From: Purshia tridentata | Taxonomy: Eukaryota > Streptophyta > Magnoliopsida > Rosales > Rosaceae | Reading direction: 5' to 3' | DNA: 23,724 nt | Assembly: GCA_003254885.1 (NCBI GenBank) | Contig: QANT01008518.1 | Location: 1-23,724 of the forward strand | Shown: positions 1 through 9,600 of the stretch, piece after piece | Layout of the letters: each line of letters begins with the position of its first letter | Position numbering within the stretch: position 1 is the stretch's first letter | The notes under the pieces: generated by a model | Database searches by the model: none | Told to the model about the DNA's origin: nothing | What the model saw: the letters and a program-made list of their open reading frames with translations, nothing else | Made by a program: the position numbers and the translations under genes

Positions 1-183
1 ATATAATAAATATTAAAAGGGGGCTGGCTTTGAAAATGGGGGTTTTTGAGAGAGTTTAAATGAAAACTAAGGGGTTTTGGGATAGTTTAATATAAGGTGG
101 GAGTTTAGGAATATTGTAGCTCTAATTAGGGGGTTATGGGGCATTTACATTATTAGAGTTATAATTAGTAACTGTTAAATGTA

Positions 184-585
184 CAAGAATTCTCCGTTGT
201 ATAAACCTACATTTAACACTAAATGTACGTAAGATACTTCATGGGGCCACTACCATATAGTTTTTTGACAATCCGAATCATCTATCTTTTAGATATCTAT
301 TTATAGATCATCTTTGCAAAGAATTAATGAAATCGGAAATCATTTGCCTATCCAACTTTGATAAAACAAATTTACAATTTTATTGAAAATTTTGGTTCAT
401 TTATTTGTTTGATCAAAGTTATATAGGCAAATGATTTCGATTTGGCTAATTTTTTGCAAAGATGATCTATAAATAGAGATTTAAAAAATAGATAGTTTGA
501 ATTGTTGAAAAGCTATGAGAGTGTGTTTCATTAGTTATCTTCCAAATAATTTTATTTGTAGGATCTTATATTGGAGAATTCCTAA
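184..585. mobile_element. foldback MITE (long inverted repeats), 9-bp target duplication
   Basis: A non-autonomous element of about 402 bp. Its two halves are imperfect inverted copies nearly to the centre. Examples are GAATTCTCC at 188-196 against GGAGAATTC at 573-581, and TATAGATCATCTTTGCAAA near 301-320 against its complement near 455-475. It is flanked by TTAAATGTA at 175-183 and again at 586-594. The paralogous duplicated unit has a single TTAAATGTA at 3599-3607 in matching flank, which is an empty site. A 9-bp target duplication with long terminal inverted repeats is typical of Mutator-like MITEs; that family assignment is inference. No coding capacity. Confidence 0.8.
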
Positions 586-722
586 TTAAATGTATATATA
601 ATTTAAGAAAAACAAAGTCAGTGAATTAAAAGTTATAGAACCTGTCGAATCTAATTGAACCTAACTTATTCTTTTGTTGTACTTATTTCTCAAATGGTCT
701 TTCCACCATATATATAGTAAGC

Positions 723-735
723 TTTATTATTTATT
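723..735 (-). terminator. candidate polyadenylation signals of GRP copy 1
   Basis: Two AATAAA hexamers on the minus strand (723-728 and 730-735) lie about 150 nt beyond the stop codon at 882. This is a usual distance for a plant near-upstream element. Copy 2 has only an AATAAT at 3831-3836 in its 3' flank. Confidence 0.4.
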
Positions 736-881
736 AAGAAGGAATCCATATATTAATCATCAATAGATACACCTTTGAGAGCATACAATTTGGATTCATA
801 ATTTTTTCCTTAATTTTTTATACCACATTAATGTAGGTAAGAAGTGGTAAATCCTTTAGTGACAATGAAATACAGGTAATT

Positions 882-1649
882 TCAAGGCACATAACCACCA
901 TGACCACCACCCTCACCACTCCCACCACCTCCTCCGTATCCACCCCCATGTGCACCTCCAGCAGCATAACCGCCACCGCCGCCACTACCAAAACCTCCAC
1001 CGCCACCACCACCAGAGGCACCACCAGCTCCACCTCCAAAACCTCCTCCAGCTCCTCCACCACTACCATATCCACCTCCACTTGCTCCTCCAGCACCATA
1101 ACCTCCTCCACTACCACCACCATGGCCGCCGCCACCACCATACCCTGCACCATGTTCGCCACCAGCACCATACCCGCCACCGGCACCACCGCCTTCTCCA
1201 CCGCCATAACCACTGCCATGCTCTCCAGTATATCCGCCACCGCCACCTGTACCACCACCACCACCAGCTCCATGTTCTCCACCAGCACCATAGCCGGCCC
1301 CACCTCCTTCACCACCACCACTTCCATGTCCTTCAGCACCACCAGCACCACTACCACCACCTCCGCCATGTCCACCAGCACCTCCATAGGCAGCGCCTCC
1401 GCCTTCTCCACCCCCACTACCACCTCCATAGCCAGCAGCACCATGTCCTCCTACAGCTCCGGAACCACCACCGCCCCCTGCACCTCCTCCGCCACCATAA
1501 CCTCCAACAACACTGCCACCATTTTCATGGCCGATAGCAGGATTGTGGACAGGTGGTTCTTGAATATTTAGGAGGGTTCTAGCTGCAGAACATATGCCTA
1601 CACCTAATAACACAAAGAAAACAAAACTGTAAACTTTTTGAGTAGTCAT
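882..1649 (-). CDS. secreted glycine-rich cell-wall protein, copy 1 (255 aa)
   Basis: Single-exon gene for a class I-type glycine-rich structural protein. Residues 1-22 (MTTQKVYSF, then a hydrophobic run ending GICSA) form a signal peptide, with likely cleavage in CSA-ARTLL. A short non-repetitive linker follows (about 25-45). From about residue 49 the protein is almost all GGGX/GGX units with recurring GYGAGGEHGAG, SGGGEGGGAGY and GGHGGGGG blocks, ending GGYVP. Glycine is clearly more than half of the mature chain. The frame stays open upstream to 1859, but I chose the ATG at 1649 because it begins the signal peptide and lies about 60 bp below a TATA box. Proteins of this type are exported to the cell wall, often in vascular tissue; that role is known from the family, not shown here. 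It is paralogous to the gene at 3912-4745. Other open frames across the locus come from the GGN codon repeat. Confidence 0.9.
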   Translation of the reverse strand: MTTQKVYSFVFFVLLGVGICSAARTLLNIQEPPVHNPAIGHENGGSVVGGYGGGGGAGGGGGSGAVGGHGAAGYGGGSGGGEGGGAAYGGAGGHGGGGGSGAGGAEGHGSGGGEGGGAGYGAGGEHGAGGGGGTGGGGGYTGEHGSGYGGGEGGGAGGGYGAGGEHGAGYGGGGGHGGGSGGGYGAGGASGGGYGSGGGAGGGFGGGAGGASGGGGGGGFGSGGGGGYAAGGAHGGGYGGGGGSGEGGGHGGYVP

Positions 1650-1709
1650 TGGGATGCAGTTGAATCCACAACTATGGCGTAGAATGCAATAGATCGAGGG
1701 TACAGCAGG

Positions 1710-1717
1710 TATATATA
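1710..1717 (-). promoter_or_regulatory. TATA box of GRP copy 1
   Basis: TATATATA, read on the minus strand, lies about 60 bp upstream of the ATG at 1649. This predicts a 5' leader of about 30-35 nt and excludes the upstream in-frame ATG at 1859 as the main start. Confidence 0.7.
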
Positions 1718-1807
1718 GGACTGGGATTGCGCGTCTTCTGATCGAGCACAAGGTGGTTGAAGCACATGCAGAAGAGAATATATCGTGGGGGTATACTAGT
1801 GTGCACT

Positions 1808-1835
1808 CACTAGTGTGCTTTGCTGTCTCCCACAA
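1808..1835 (-). promoter_or_regulatory. conserved upstream block, GRP copy 1
   Basis: CACTAGTGTG followed by TTTGCTGTC and CCCACA on the plus strand (promoter of a minus-strand gene). The same block recurs at 4941-4967 upstream of copy 2, inside a promoter that is otherwise more diverged. It lies about 95 bp upstream of the TATA box. The function is inferred only from conservation. Confidence 0.4.
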
Positions 1836-2160
1836 ATGTACTTTTGGCCATGTAATCATGTAAATTTGTTAAGCCAGAGCTTGTGTAGAGGCCTAAATTT
1901 CCTTATTAATTTATATGTTATTTGATGGATATATATCAGACTCATTAATTCAAACCCTTTTCACACTAGTATTTTTTAGCTAGCATATTAATTGAAACTG
2001 ATCGAATGACAACTTAAAGTTGGCTAAATCAGAAAATTAAGGGAAGTGGGTTGGAGATGGTTTAGAGTGAGGTAGAGATAGTACTGGTTTAAGTGGACTG
2101 AAAATGTAGGTGGGCTAGAATCATTTGGGCTGTAAATTAAATCTACTTAATAAAAAATAA

Positions 2161-2358
2161 CAATGCTACACTTACTACATTTTTATACCATAATTGTATA
2201 CTATCTTATGTGACAATCTACATGACATTTATACATTGGATACTAAAAAAATAAAAATAAAAACCCTAAAAATAAGAAAATACCTTGCTAGTTCAATAAT
2301 AATACATAAAATGATACAACAAACATAATATAAAAATATGGTAAGAATAGCATTATTG
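2161..2358. mobile_element. putative MITE with ~28-bp terminal inverted repeats
   Basis: The left end (2161-2187) begins CAATGCTACACTTACTACAT and runs into TTTTTATA. The reverse complement of 2329-2358 gives CAATAATGCTATTCTTACCA and then TATTTTTATA. The two align over about 28 bases with a 3-base gap and a few mismatches. The interior is AT-rich and non-coding. No clear target duplication was found; the right side runs straight into an A-tract containing an N. Confidence 0.55.
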
Positions 2359-2362
2359 AATG

Positions 2363-2394
2363 AAAAAAAAAAAAAAAAANAAAAAAAAAAAAAA
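2363..2394. repeat. poly-A tract with a single N at 2380
   Basis: About 31 A residues interrupted by one ambiguous base. The N marks an unresolved homopolymer length or a closed assembly gap, so the true length is unknown. Confidence 0.9.
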
Positions 2395-2854
2395 TAGGAC
2401 CAGCCTCAGCTATAGCCGAGGATCACCATCTAGTAGTATTAACTTAAATGGTTAATCAACCATGTCTCCTTTGTGTTAACAGTTACCATAAATATCAAGT
2501 AACTGTATAAGCCATTCCCACACACATTAGTTGATGTTCACAAACTAAATTAGGGGTGCTTTATGAAGTTAATGGCTAAATAGTGCATGTTGACAGAAAA
2601 TTTGGGCAATTGCAATGGTATGGAATTTAGTTATGAAAATGGTGAGCGTTGATCATTTTTCTTGTAAAATTCTTCTATAACCCTTTGCCATCCACCTGAA
2701 TGTAATTTTTTTTTTAATTGCAATTGTTTTGATTGTAATTATTTTTTATTGCAAAAAATTAAAGGATTAACTTAATAAATATTTTAATATGGTCGTATGC
2801 AGCAACCATGAATGTCTGCATTCAGTACGTGCAGTGGTCGGGCATTTATTTGTC

Positions 2855-2876
2855 TTTTTTTTTTTTTTTTTTTTTT
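2855..2876. repeat. poly-T tract (about 22 T)
   Basis: Homopolymer in the inter-GRP spacer. The rest of 2400-3400 shows no gene, no repeated block and no inverted repeat that I could support. Confidence 0.9.
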
Positions 2877-3911
2877 CACTTCTAAGTTCGATCTCATTTT
2901 GACAACTAGAAAGGAGGCTTAATTACTAGAGAAAATTGCAAACCTCATTTTCACTTTTCCAATTCACGGATCCCTTTACTTGTTCTCAAAACCTCATTTC
3001 TTCTAAATGTTCAACCCCATTTATTTTTACTCTTCCCATCCCTCTAATTTTTTCCAAAACACACCACTGGAATTGTTAGAACAGTATAACAGAAACACAT
3101 CACATCTTGCAAATTTAATTTGATCTACTTTCCTATTATAGTGGGATGGTGCAAAAACCATACGAATTTGATTTAGGACAACATAGACTCATCCCAGTTG
3201 TAAACATGTCAGCTAGTGTGCCTAGTTTTGATAACCAAGATTAAAAACAGCCCTTAAAACTCACACATGCAAATTAAAACAAGCAGATAATTGTAATTTT
3301 TCCTGAAATAACTTAAAAGCTATCACCCATTGCTGGATCTTCAATCTAAACACTCAAAACACTCATCTATTGATATTATGCCATATGCAAATAATATATA
3401 CAAGGGGTTTTTGGGAGAGTTTGGCCGGGATGACAGGGGGTTTTGGGATATCTAGAAAGTTTTGGAAGAGTTTTAAGATATATATTTAAGAGATTTTGTG
3501 AGAAGTTTTGAGATATTTAAACGGTTTTTGAAGAATTTATAAATAGCAAGGAGTTTTGAAAAAATTTCTAAATGATTAAGGAGTTATAATTAAGAACTTT
3601 AAATGTATATAGGTTTAATTCAAAAAAAACAAATTAAGTCAATGAATTTTATTTTATTTTTTGCAAGAGAAAGCCGTGCATTTAAAAGTTAAATGAATTA
3701 AAAATTAAGAAGAACGTACAAGAATCCATATATTAATCATCAATAGATACAACTTTTGGGAGCATACAATTGGGATTCTTAATATACTTTAAGATTATAA
3801 TTATCATCTCACCACCATTTATCTCAAATCATTATTTTTTTCTTAATTTTTAATACCACATTAATGTAAGTAAGAAGTGGTAAATTCTCTAGCGACAAAG
3901 TACAGGTAATT

Positions 3912-4745
3912 TCAAGGCACATAACCACCATGACCACCACCCTCACCACTCCCACCACCTCCTCCGTATCCACCCCCATGTGCACCTCCAGCAGCATAGC
4001 CACCACCGCCGCCACTACCAGAACCTCCACCACCACCACCACCATAGCCACCACCAGCTCCACCTCCAAAACCTCCTCCAGCTCCTCCACCACTACCATA
4101 TCCACCTCCACTTGCTCCTCCAGCACCATAACCTCCTCCACTACCACCACCATGGCCGCCGCCACCGCCATATCCTGCACCATGTTCTCCACCAGCACCA
4201 TACCCGCCACCGGCACCACCACCTTCTCCACCGCCATAACCACTGCCATGCTCTCCAGCATATCCGGCACCGCCACCGCCACCTGTACCACCACCACCAC
4301 CACCACCAGCAGCTCCATGTTCTCCACCAGCACCATAGCCGGCCCCACCTCCTTCACCACCACCACTTCCATGTCCTTCAGCACCACCAGCACCATAGGC
4401 ACCACCAGCACCACTACCACCTCCGCCACCACCGCCATGCCCACCAGCACCTCCATAGGCAACACCGCCACCTTCTCCACCACCACTTCCACCTCCATAG
4501 CCAGCAGCACCATGTTCTCCTACAGCTCCACCGCCACCGCCTGCACCTCCTCCACCGCCATAACCTCCACCAGCATTACCTCCATACCCTGATCCACCCC
4601 CACCACCAATGCCATGACCTGCACCATAGCCAATAGCAGGAATACTGTGGACAGGTTCATAAGTTAGGAGGGTTCTGGCTGCAGAACATATGCCTACACC
4701 TAATAACACAAAGAAAACACAACTGTGAAGTTTTTGAGTAGTCAT
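3912..4745 (-). CDS. secreted glycine-rich cell-wall protein, copy 2 (277 aa)
   Basis: Tandem paralogue of the 882-1649 gene, same strand and single exon. The signal peptide (MTTQKLHSCVFFVLLGVGIC, then SAARTLL) is nearly the same as in copy 1, and the C-terminus again ends GGHGGYVP. It is 22 residues longer. Most of the gain is in the N-terminal half, where copy 2 has GYGAGHGIGGGGGSGYGG in place of copy 1's HENGGSVV segment and an extra AYGAGG unit near the middle. These differences are what slippage or unequal exchange within GGX repeats would give. The last third is almost identical to copy 1. The start at 4745 is preferred over the upstream in-frame ATG at 4925, because the TATA box at 4799-4808 lies between them. 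The expected role is structural, in the cell wall. Expression differences between copies cannot be read from sequence. Confidence 0.9.
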   Translation of the reverse strand: MTTQKLHSCVFFVLLGVGICSAARTLLTYEPVHSIPAIGYGAGHGIGGGGGSGYGGNAGGGYGGGGGAGGGGGAVGEHGAAGYGGGSGGGEGGGVAYGGAGGHGGGGGGGSGAGGAYGAGGAEGHGSGGGEGGGAGYGAGGEHGAAGGGGGGGTGGGGGAGYAGEHGSGYGGGEGGGAGGGYGAGGEHGAGYGGGGGHGGGSGGGYGAGGASGGGYGSGGGAGGGFGGGAGGGYGGGGGGGSGSGGGGGYAAGGAHGGGYGGGGGSGEGGGHGGYVP

Positions 4746-4798
4746 ATTGGAATGCCGTTGAATCCACAACAATGGCATAGAATGCAAGACAGGATAGC

Positions 4799-4808
4799 TA
4801 TATATATA
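4799..4808 (-). promoter_or_regulatory. TATA box of GRP copy 2
   Basis: A self-complementary TA run flanked by CTA/TAG lies about 55 bp upstream of the ATG at 4745, at the same relative place as in copy 1. Confidence 0.7.
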
Positions 4809-4940
4809 GGAGTGGGATTGGGGTCCTATAGCTACTGCGTCTAGAGCACAAGTTGGTTGAAGAACATGCAGAAGAGAATTTTGGGTGTCCCAAGAAGGTG
4901 GTCCAGTACAAGTATACACTAACACTTACACTAGTAGACC

Positions 4941-4967
4941 CACTAGTGTGATTTTGCTGTCGCCCAC
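4941..4967 (-). promoter_or_regulatory. conserved upstream block, GRP copy 2
   Basis: Counterpart of 1808-1835: CACTAGTGTG, then TTTTGCTGTC and CCCACA. It sits about 37 bp further from the ATG than in copy 1, so small indels have built up between block and gene while the block itself was kept. Confidence 0.4.
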
Positions 4968-5135
4968 ATATATCAAGCCATTGTGGTTAAGTCAGAGCTT
5001 GTATACATTTCAGAACTAATTTGCTTATCTGTATATCTGTTATTTGATTGATGGGTATCCGGCTTACTAATTCAAACCCATTTCACACTAATATTGGTCA
5101 GCTAGTTAATAATTAATTAAACTGATCGATCAAAC

Positions 5136-8100
5136 ATAGTATACACATATTAATTACTACTTATGTTTAACCAGTGAATTATACATGATCTTGTTACAGT
5201 ACGTGGGCCATGGTAGAAAATCTTTTTGCTGTTTGTTATTCTCTAACTGCAATTACGTCTGCTTGACTTATTCACATATTGTTAGTTGATTCTTCCATCA
5301 CACAAATCATAAATAGGAAAATATAAGTATCGAAGGTTGAAATTAATTTGAAGAGCACGCTAGCCACCACTTAAGTTAATCAAAAAGTTTCCAAGTGAAT
5401 TTAAATACAGAAATGATTGATCGATAAATGAACTTTACTATTCATGAAATTTTATCAAGATGATTTATTTTATTTTCATTTTGTAAAAATGTGATTTTCA
5501 TTTAATATTACAAAGTGGTTATAAATATTTCCAATATTTAATTAAACGCTACAAAATGGATCTGGTTAAGTTGATGAGAACATCACAACAACGTGAGTTG
5601 ATTTGATATTGTGTAAAATTCCTCCTTAAAAGCGATCATCTCCTACATATATGAAAACGTATGCGTGATCGAGTTGATCCAAAGTAAGTGATCATCCTTG
5701 ACTTTTAATCCAAATTGTTCATTAGAAATCTAAAGGTTATAATAATGTTTATGAGTATTATTACACTTGGCCTAGGAGTATTATATATTACACTTTGCCT
5801 AAAACATAATCTCTTCTCTTTTGCCTCTAAACACCGCCATCAATGACTTTCTTGATTTTATTCTAGAAGTTCCAAAGGGCGATCAACTGTTGGAGAGCTG
5901 AAAACTGAAAGTGAGAAAGAATCAAATTTACATGAATGTCATATATATGTGATTAAGTACATGCACTACCACCTTTAAAAGTGCCTATCATAATTTATCC
6001 CTCTTCCTCACATGTACAGGTCGATCATCGTTTAGTTTGGAAAACTTTTGGCACCGTCTAACCATGACTATTGGAAAGTATGAAACAGTTATTACAATTC
6101 AGTCCCCCAAAAAATATATATATATTACAATTTACAAGATGGAAGTGCATATTAGCATTTAGATCGATCGATGTGACGTTATGCCTCGGCTGTCTAATTT
6201 TGGCAAACCAAAAAGAAAACATTCTTAATTTGGCTGCAGTCCTCTCAAAGAGAAGATAAAAAAAGTCAGAGCCCTGTCGGTGCCGGCCAGTACTTTTTAC
6301 AGCATAAATGATGCACTTTCAATAAAGGAAAAGTACTGAATTGCCACTGGTTAATTGACTGAAAATCTACCACAGTCGTTGCCTTCTATTGTTGTGGGGG
6401 CTAGGGAATCACATTCAATGTAACGCCATTCTGCACATCAAGGGTCAGACAGATGTAGCCTCTTTTAGCTTAAATCCTTATAACCTATCATGCAAGATCT
6501 TACCTTTTGACAGTGAAATTTTTCTTTCAACGCACATTGATTATGTGATCGAGAAATATTGTACACAACATGTTACATGTAAGTTCTCTTTACTTGATAA
6601 GCTCGATGATGAGGGTCAAATGTTTCAAACACAACAATTCTAGAAACATAACTTTTAGCGTGATGCGTTGTATTAAGCTAGTTACACTTTGTTTTACTTT
6701 GATGCATGGTTAATTCAATGAAATTTAGTGTTATTTAAATATGATTCTAAATCTACAAGACATTCTGCATCGATCACACATTATAAGATCGAAGACTGAA
6801 GAGCTTGACACAAAGTCACACAATTGCTGTGCCGCATTTGTAAGTAGATAGTAAGGATAGTGGGTAGTGGTAATTCACATGCATACATGATAATATGATT
6901 TAAGGGCACCCACCCACCCTAGATAGCCTCCCTACCTAATATTGAAGCCTTTAGTACTGTAACTGGGACCAATCCATCTCCCTTTGCTTGGCTAGTGGAG
7001 CCTTTTATTGATTAATTCTTCACGCGTTGTGCACTTGTCGTTGGTTCATTACAACCTTCTTCGCACTACATTATATTGCATCCATCATTTCTGACGTATG
7101 CATCAAAACCCTCTCTATCTTCTACATGCACCCCACCCTACCCTTCAATTACTACCTCCTTAATTGCATGCCTTTGTTTATTCATATTAAGGCCCGATCG
7201 AGTTCGTTTTTAATACAATATATGGTTGTATAACATGATAATGATAAATTTATACCGTAATAATAATGAATTAAACTCAATATCTTAGCATTAAGTGGTT
7301 TAGGGTTTATTATGGTCATGATGGGAAACATTTAGCTTCTCACTACATGAAAAGCGTCATACACTCATACCCTCCTAATAAAGCCATTAATCGCATCCCT
7401 AACTATCAATAATGTAAAAGTATCATATTTTCTGACATTATTAGCGGGACTTACATAATTGTTGATCGATTGTGCTACTCTTAAATTTTACATCTCAAAA
7501 TATCTGAAGTAGTATTTAAGTAAGGTCTAAAAGTACTGCATATATGTTGACAACTTACTAGCACTTTGAAGGGCTTGGAGCGTTATCAAAGCAACCTATT
7601 CTATTGCTTACGTAAAATTCAAAAACGAAAGATAGAAGAAAATTAGAGCATTCAACCAATAATAATTGGTTTATACTTGTGAGTAAACCTACTTTGATAT
7701 CATGAAAGAAATTGGAGTATCCAATCAAAACTAGTTGATAATAAAAGGAGAAGTCTAAACCCTTATAAATACTTATACAATAGTATAATTTTCTAATATT
7801 GAACAATAAAAATTTCACATTCTCATACATATATGATTCGATTTATTTATTTTTTCATTTAGTGAAAGGAGAAATCGAATTCGGGACGTCTTTAATCTTA
7901 AAAAAAAAAAAACTTACTAGATTAATAATTAGTTGATAAATCTATGATTGGTTAATTAACCCACCAACTGGAACGTCACATTAGTTATATAGTCTGCTAA
8001 TATGCTCGTTTTAACATTAATCACTCTCAAACCTTATATACCTTGCTCTTGACTTTGAAGCCAGGCGATTGATGGGCCAAGCCCTAATATACTGTGTATA

Positions 8101-8680
8101 TCGTTGACAAATTAATAGCTAGCTTCTTGTTTCTTTCGTTCTTTCTTCTTTTTTGTTTTTGGGCTGCACCTCGGTCCAAAACCATATACTTAAGTGAGGG
8201 ATCTCTATATATATGACCCTTTAAACCAAGTGGGTCGAGAATTTCATAATTAATTAAGTTGACCCTAGAGTGGATGAGAGGGAACAACAAAGGCTAGGAA
8301 ATGCGGATAATTTGTGGAAGCAAATAAAAGAGAAATTAGAGCAAGGGAAGAAAATATTATTTCTTAATTTTTTTCTCTTTTATCTTTCTTTTAAGAGGGG
8401 CCAAACGTTGAGCTTGTAGTTTTACTATTTGAGAGCATTTATTCCTGTATCTTAAAATTCCCAAAAGGAACAAGAGATCTCTTGAAGAAGAAATGTCTAT
8501 TTAGCTAGAAGAAGAAATGTCTATTTAGCAGTACATGGGAATTTGATGAAGAAAATGTAGGGGATTTTAAGCCTCAATATCTAATCACAAAAAGTGCAAG
8601 CAATATAGATAAAAGACAAAATCCAACAAAGCCAACCAATTCCAAAATGTTTAAGGCCACACACAAGCAAACTCAAACAA
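5136..8680. other. AT-rich intergenic region, no supported gene
   Basis: About 3.5 kb of AT-rich DNA. Open frames here (for example 6389-6643 and 7558-7830) are short, have plain AT-rich composition and no recognisable motif or promoter context. The only local structure noted is a 22-bp perfect repeat with a 24-bp period at 8484-8529 (GAAGAAGAAATGTCTATTTA units). I see no RNA gene. Confidence 0.6.
8484..8529. repeat. two-copy 22-bp tandem repeat
   Basis: GAAGAAGAAATGTCTATTTA followed by GC occurs at 8484-8505 and again at 8508-8529, separated by TA. This is a simple recent slippage duplication. Confidence 0.85.
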
Positions 8681-8689
8681 ATAGCAACA

Positions 8690-9400
8690 AACATCAAACA
8701 CATACACAATATGAAAGAAGAAAAGCACACCGAATTTAACGCGGTTCAACTAGCTAATGTGATTAAACAAACTACATACATTCACCAGATTATTAGGGTT
8801 CCACTATAGAAGAAGAACAACAAGAGGGAGAATGTCTAAATACAAGATTGAACCCATAAGTGTATCTCGATCTCACTCACTTTTAGGACTTACAAAATTT
8901 CTCCCTTCTCAATGAAATTTTAGGGTTTTCTTACCCATGAGATCCTATTTGTAGTCCATAAATCTTATTATCTTAAGCGCTTACGTTGGGGGCAAAATGG
9001 AAACAAAGTCAAAAAGCGTAGCTGAAAAGCTGAGGCCCAAAAGAACTTTTGAATCTCATGGTTTTGAATTTGGATGGATCAATCCCGCCCCCTATAATAT
9101 TTTTTTCCAAAAATCCCCACTTTATGTACAAAATATTATTAAAAAAATAAAAATAAAACAGTACAGAAGATGCAGCAGCACCCATCCAAAGATAGTCCAA
9201 GCCCAGAAGGTATGGGTTGTCAATATATGGCCGAAGACAGTCCAAACGGAAGCGGTTGAGTCCATTTACGAGAGAGGCTTTTATGAGGCATGTCCCATTG
9301 AGATATCTCCCACAAAAAAGTATGACCCATATGTTATAGGACCTACCTCTTTGTGAGAGATGTTCCAATAGAACATGCCCCCTGAAAACCTCGGTCATTC
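8690..9400. mobile_element. possible LTR-retrotransposon relic
   Basis: The phrase GAATTTAACGCGGTTCAAC (near 8733), followed by a stretch with short CT-rich runs and then by ACCCATGAGATCCTATTTGT, resembles the terminal repeats of plant Copia-type elements that I know in general form. I found no TG...CA ends, primer-binding site, polyprotein or target duplication. The open frames at 8997-9356 and its opposite strand have no domain I recognise. Treat this as a resemblance only. Confidence 0.3.
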
Positions 9401-9600
9401 ATTTGCTCATGATTTCCTTGTTTTTTTTTTGGCTACTCATTTCCTTTCTCCTTATCTATTAATAAAGTTGCTTAATTTCTGTCCACACAAACTGAGCACT
9501 CAATTTTGATATTTCAACCAATAGCGTTGCTCCACTAAAAAGATTACATAGCTCATTACAAGGATCAATAATTGAAAGGAATCCAACAAAATTTAGGAAA

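Larger units (their letters stand above)
1..2010. repeat. tandem duplication, left unit
   Basis: Left unit of the GRP segmental duplication. Matches to the right unit (about 3400-5135) include a G-rich distal block near 30-130, a 3' flank near 741-800 (counterpart 3720-3780), the coding region, the promoter, and an upstream stretch near 1870-2010 (counterpart 4985-5135). Homology is lost beyond about 2010. The left boundary is at or outside the window edge. Only this unit contains the 184-585 transposon. Confidence 0.75.
3400..5135. repeat. tandem duplication, right unit
   Basis: Right unit of the GRP duplication, in direct orientation. Its distal end starts with several degenerate GGGGTTTTGGGAG-like iterations (3403-3560), like the start of the left unit. 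It keeps an uninterrupted site (3599-3607) where the left unit has a transposon. The boundaries are approximate because the flanks have diverged by many substitutions and indels. Confidence 0.75.

Noticed and set aside
818..1444. Second minus-strand frames rich in Val/Met/Glu (818-1444, 3824-4513)
   Set aside because: These are shifted readings of the same GGX repeats and start inside the real gene.
900..1571. Long plus-strand frames rich in Thr/Ser or His over both GRP loci (900-1571, 950-1537, 3930-4592, 3980-4636)
   Set aside because: They are antisense readings of GGN-rich codons. The CCN complement avoids stops in all frames, and the products are low-complexity with no start context. 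The minus-strand frame has a signal peptide, a TATA box and a paralogue.
1650..1859. Upstream in-frame extension of GRP1 (and 4746-4925 for GRP2)
   Set aside because: Both extensions lie across or upstream of the TATA box, and the extension sequences do not resemble each other as proteins, while similarity starts at MTTQK.
6389..6643. 84-residue plus-strand frame considered as a transposon or gene fragment
   Set aside because: I could not identify any domain, splice context or paralogue; length and composition are compatible with chance.
8997..9398. Two opposite 120-130-residue frames
   Set aside because: Both span a stretch resembling repeat-derived DNA, have no motif, and each is explained by low stop density rather than coding bias.
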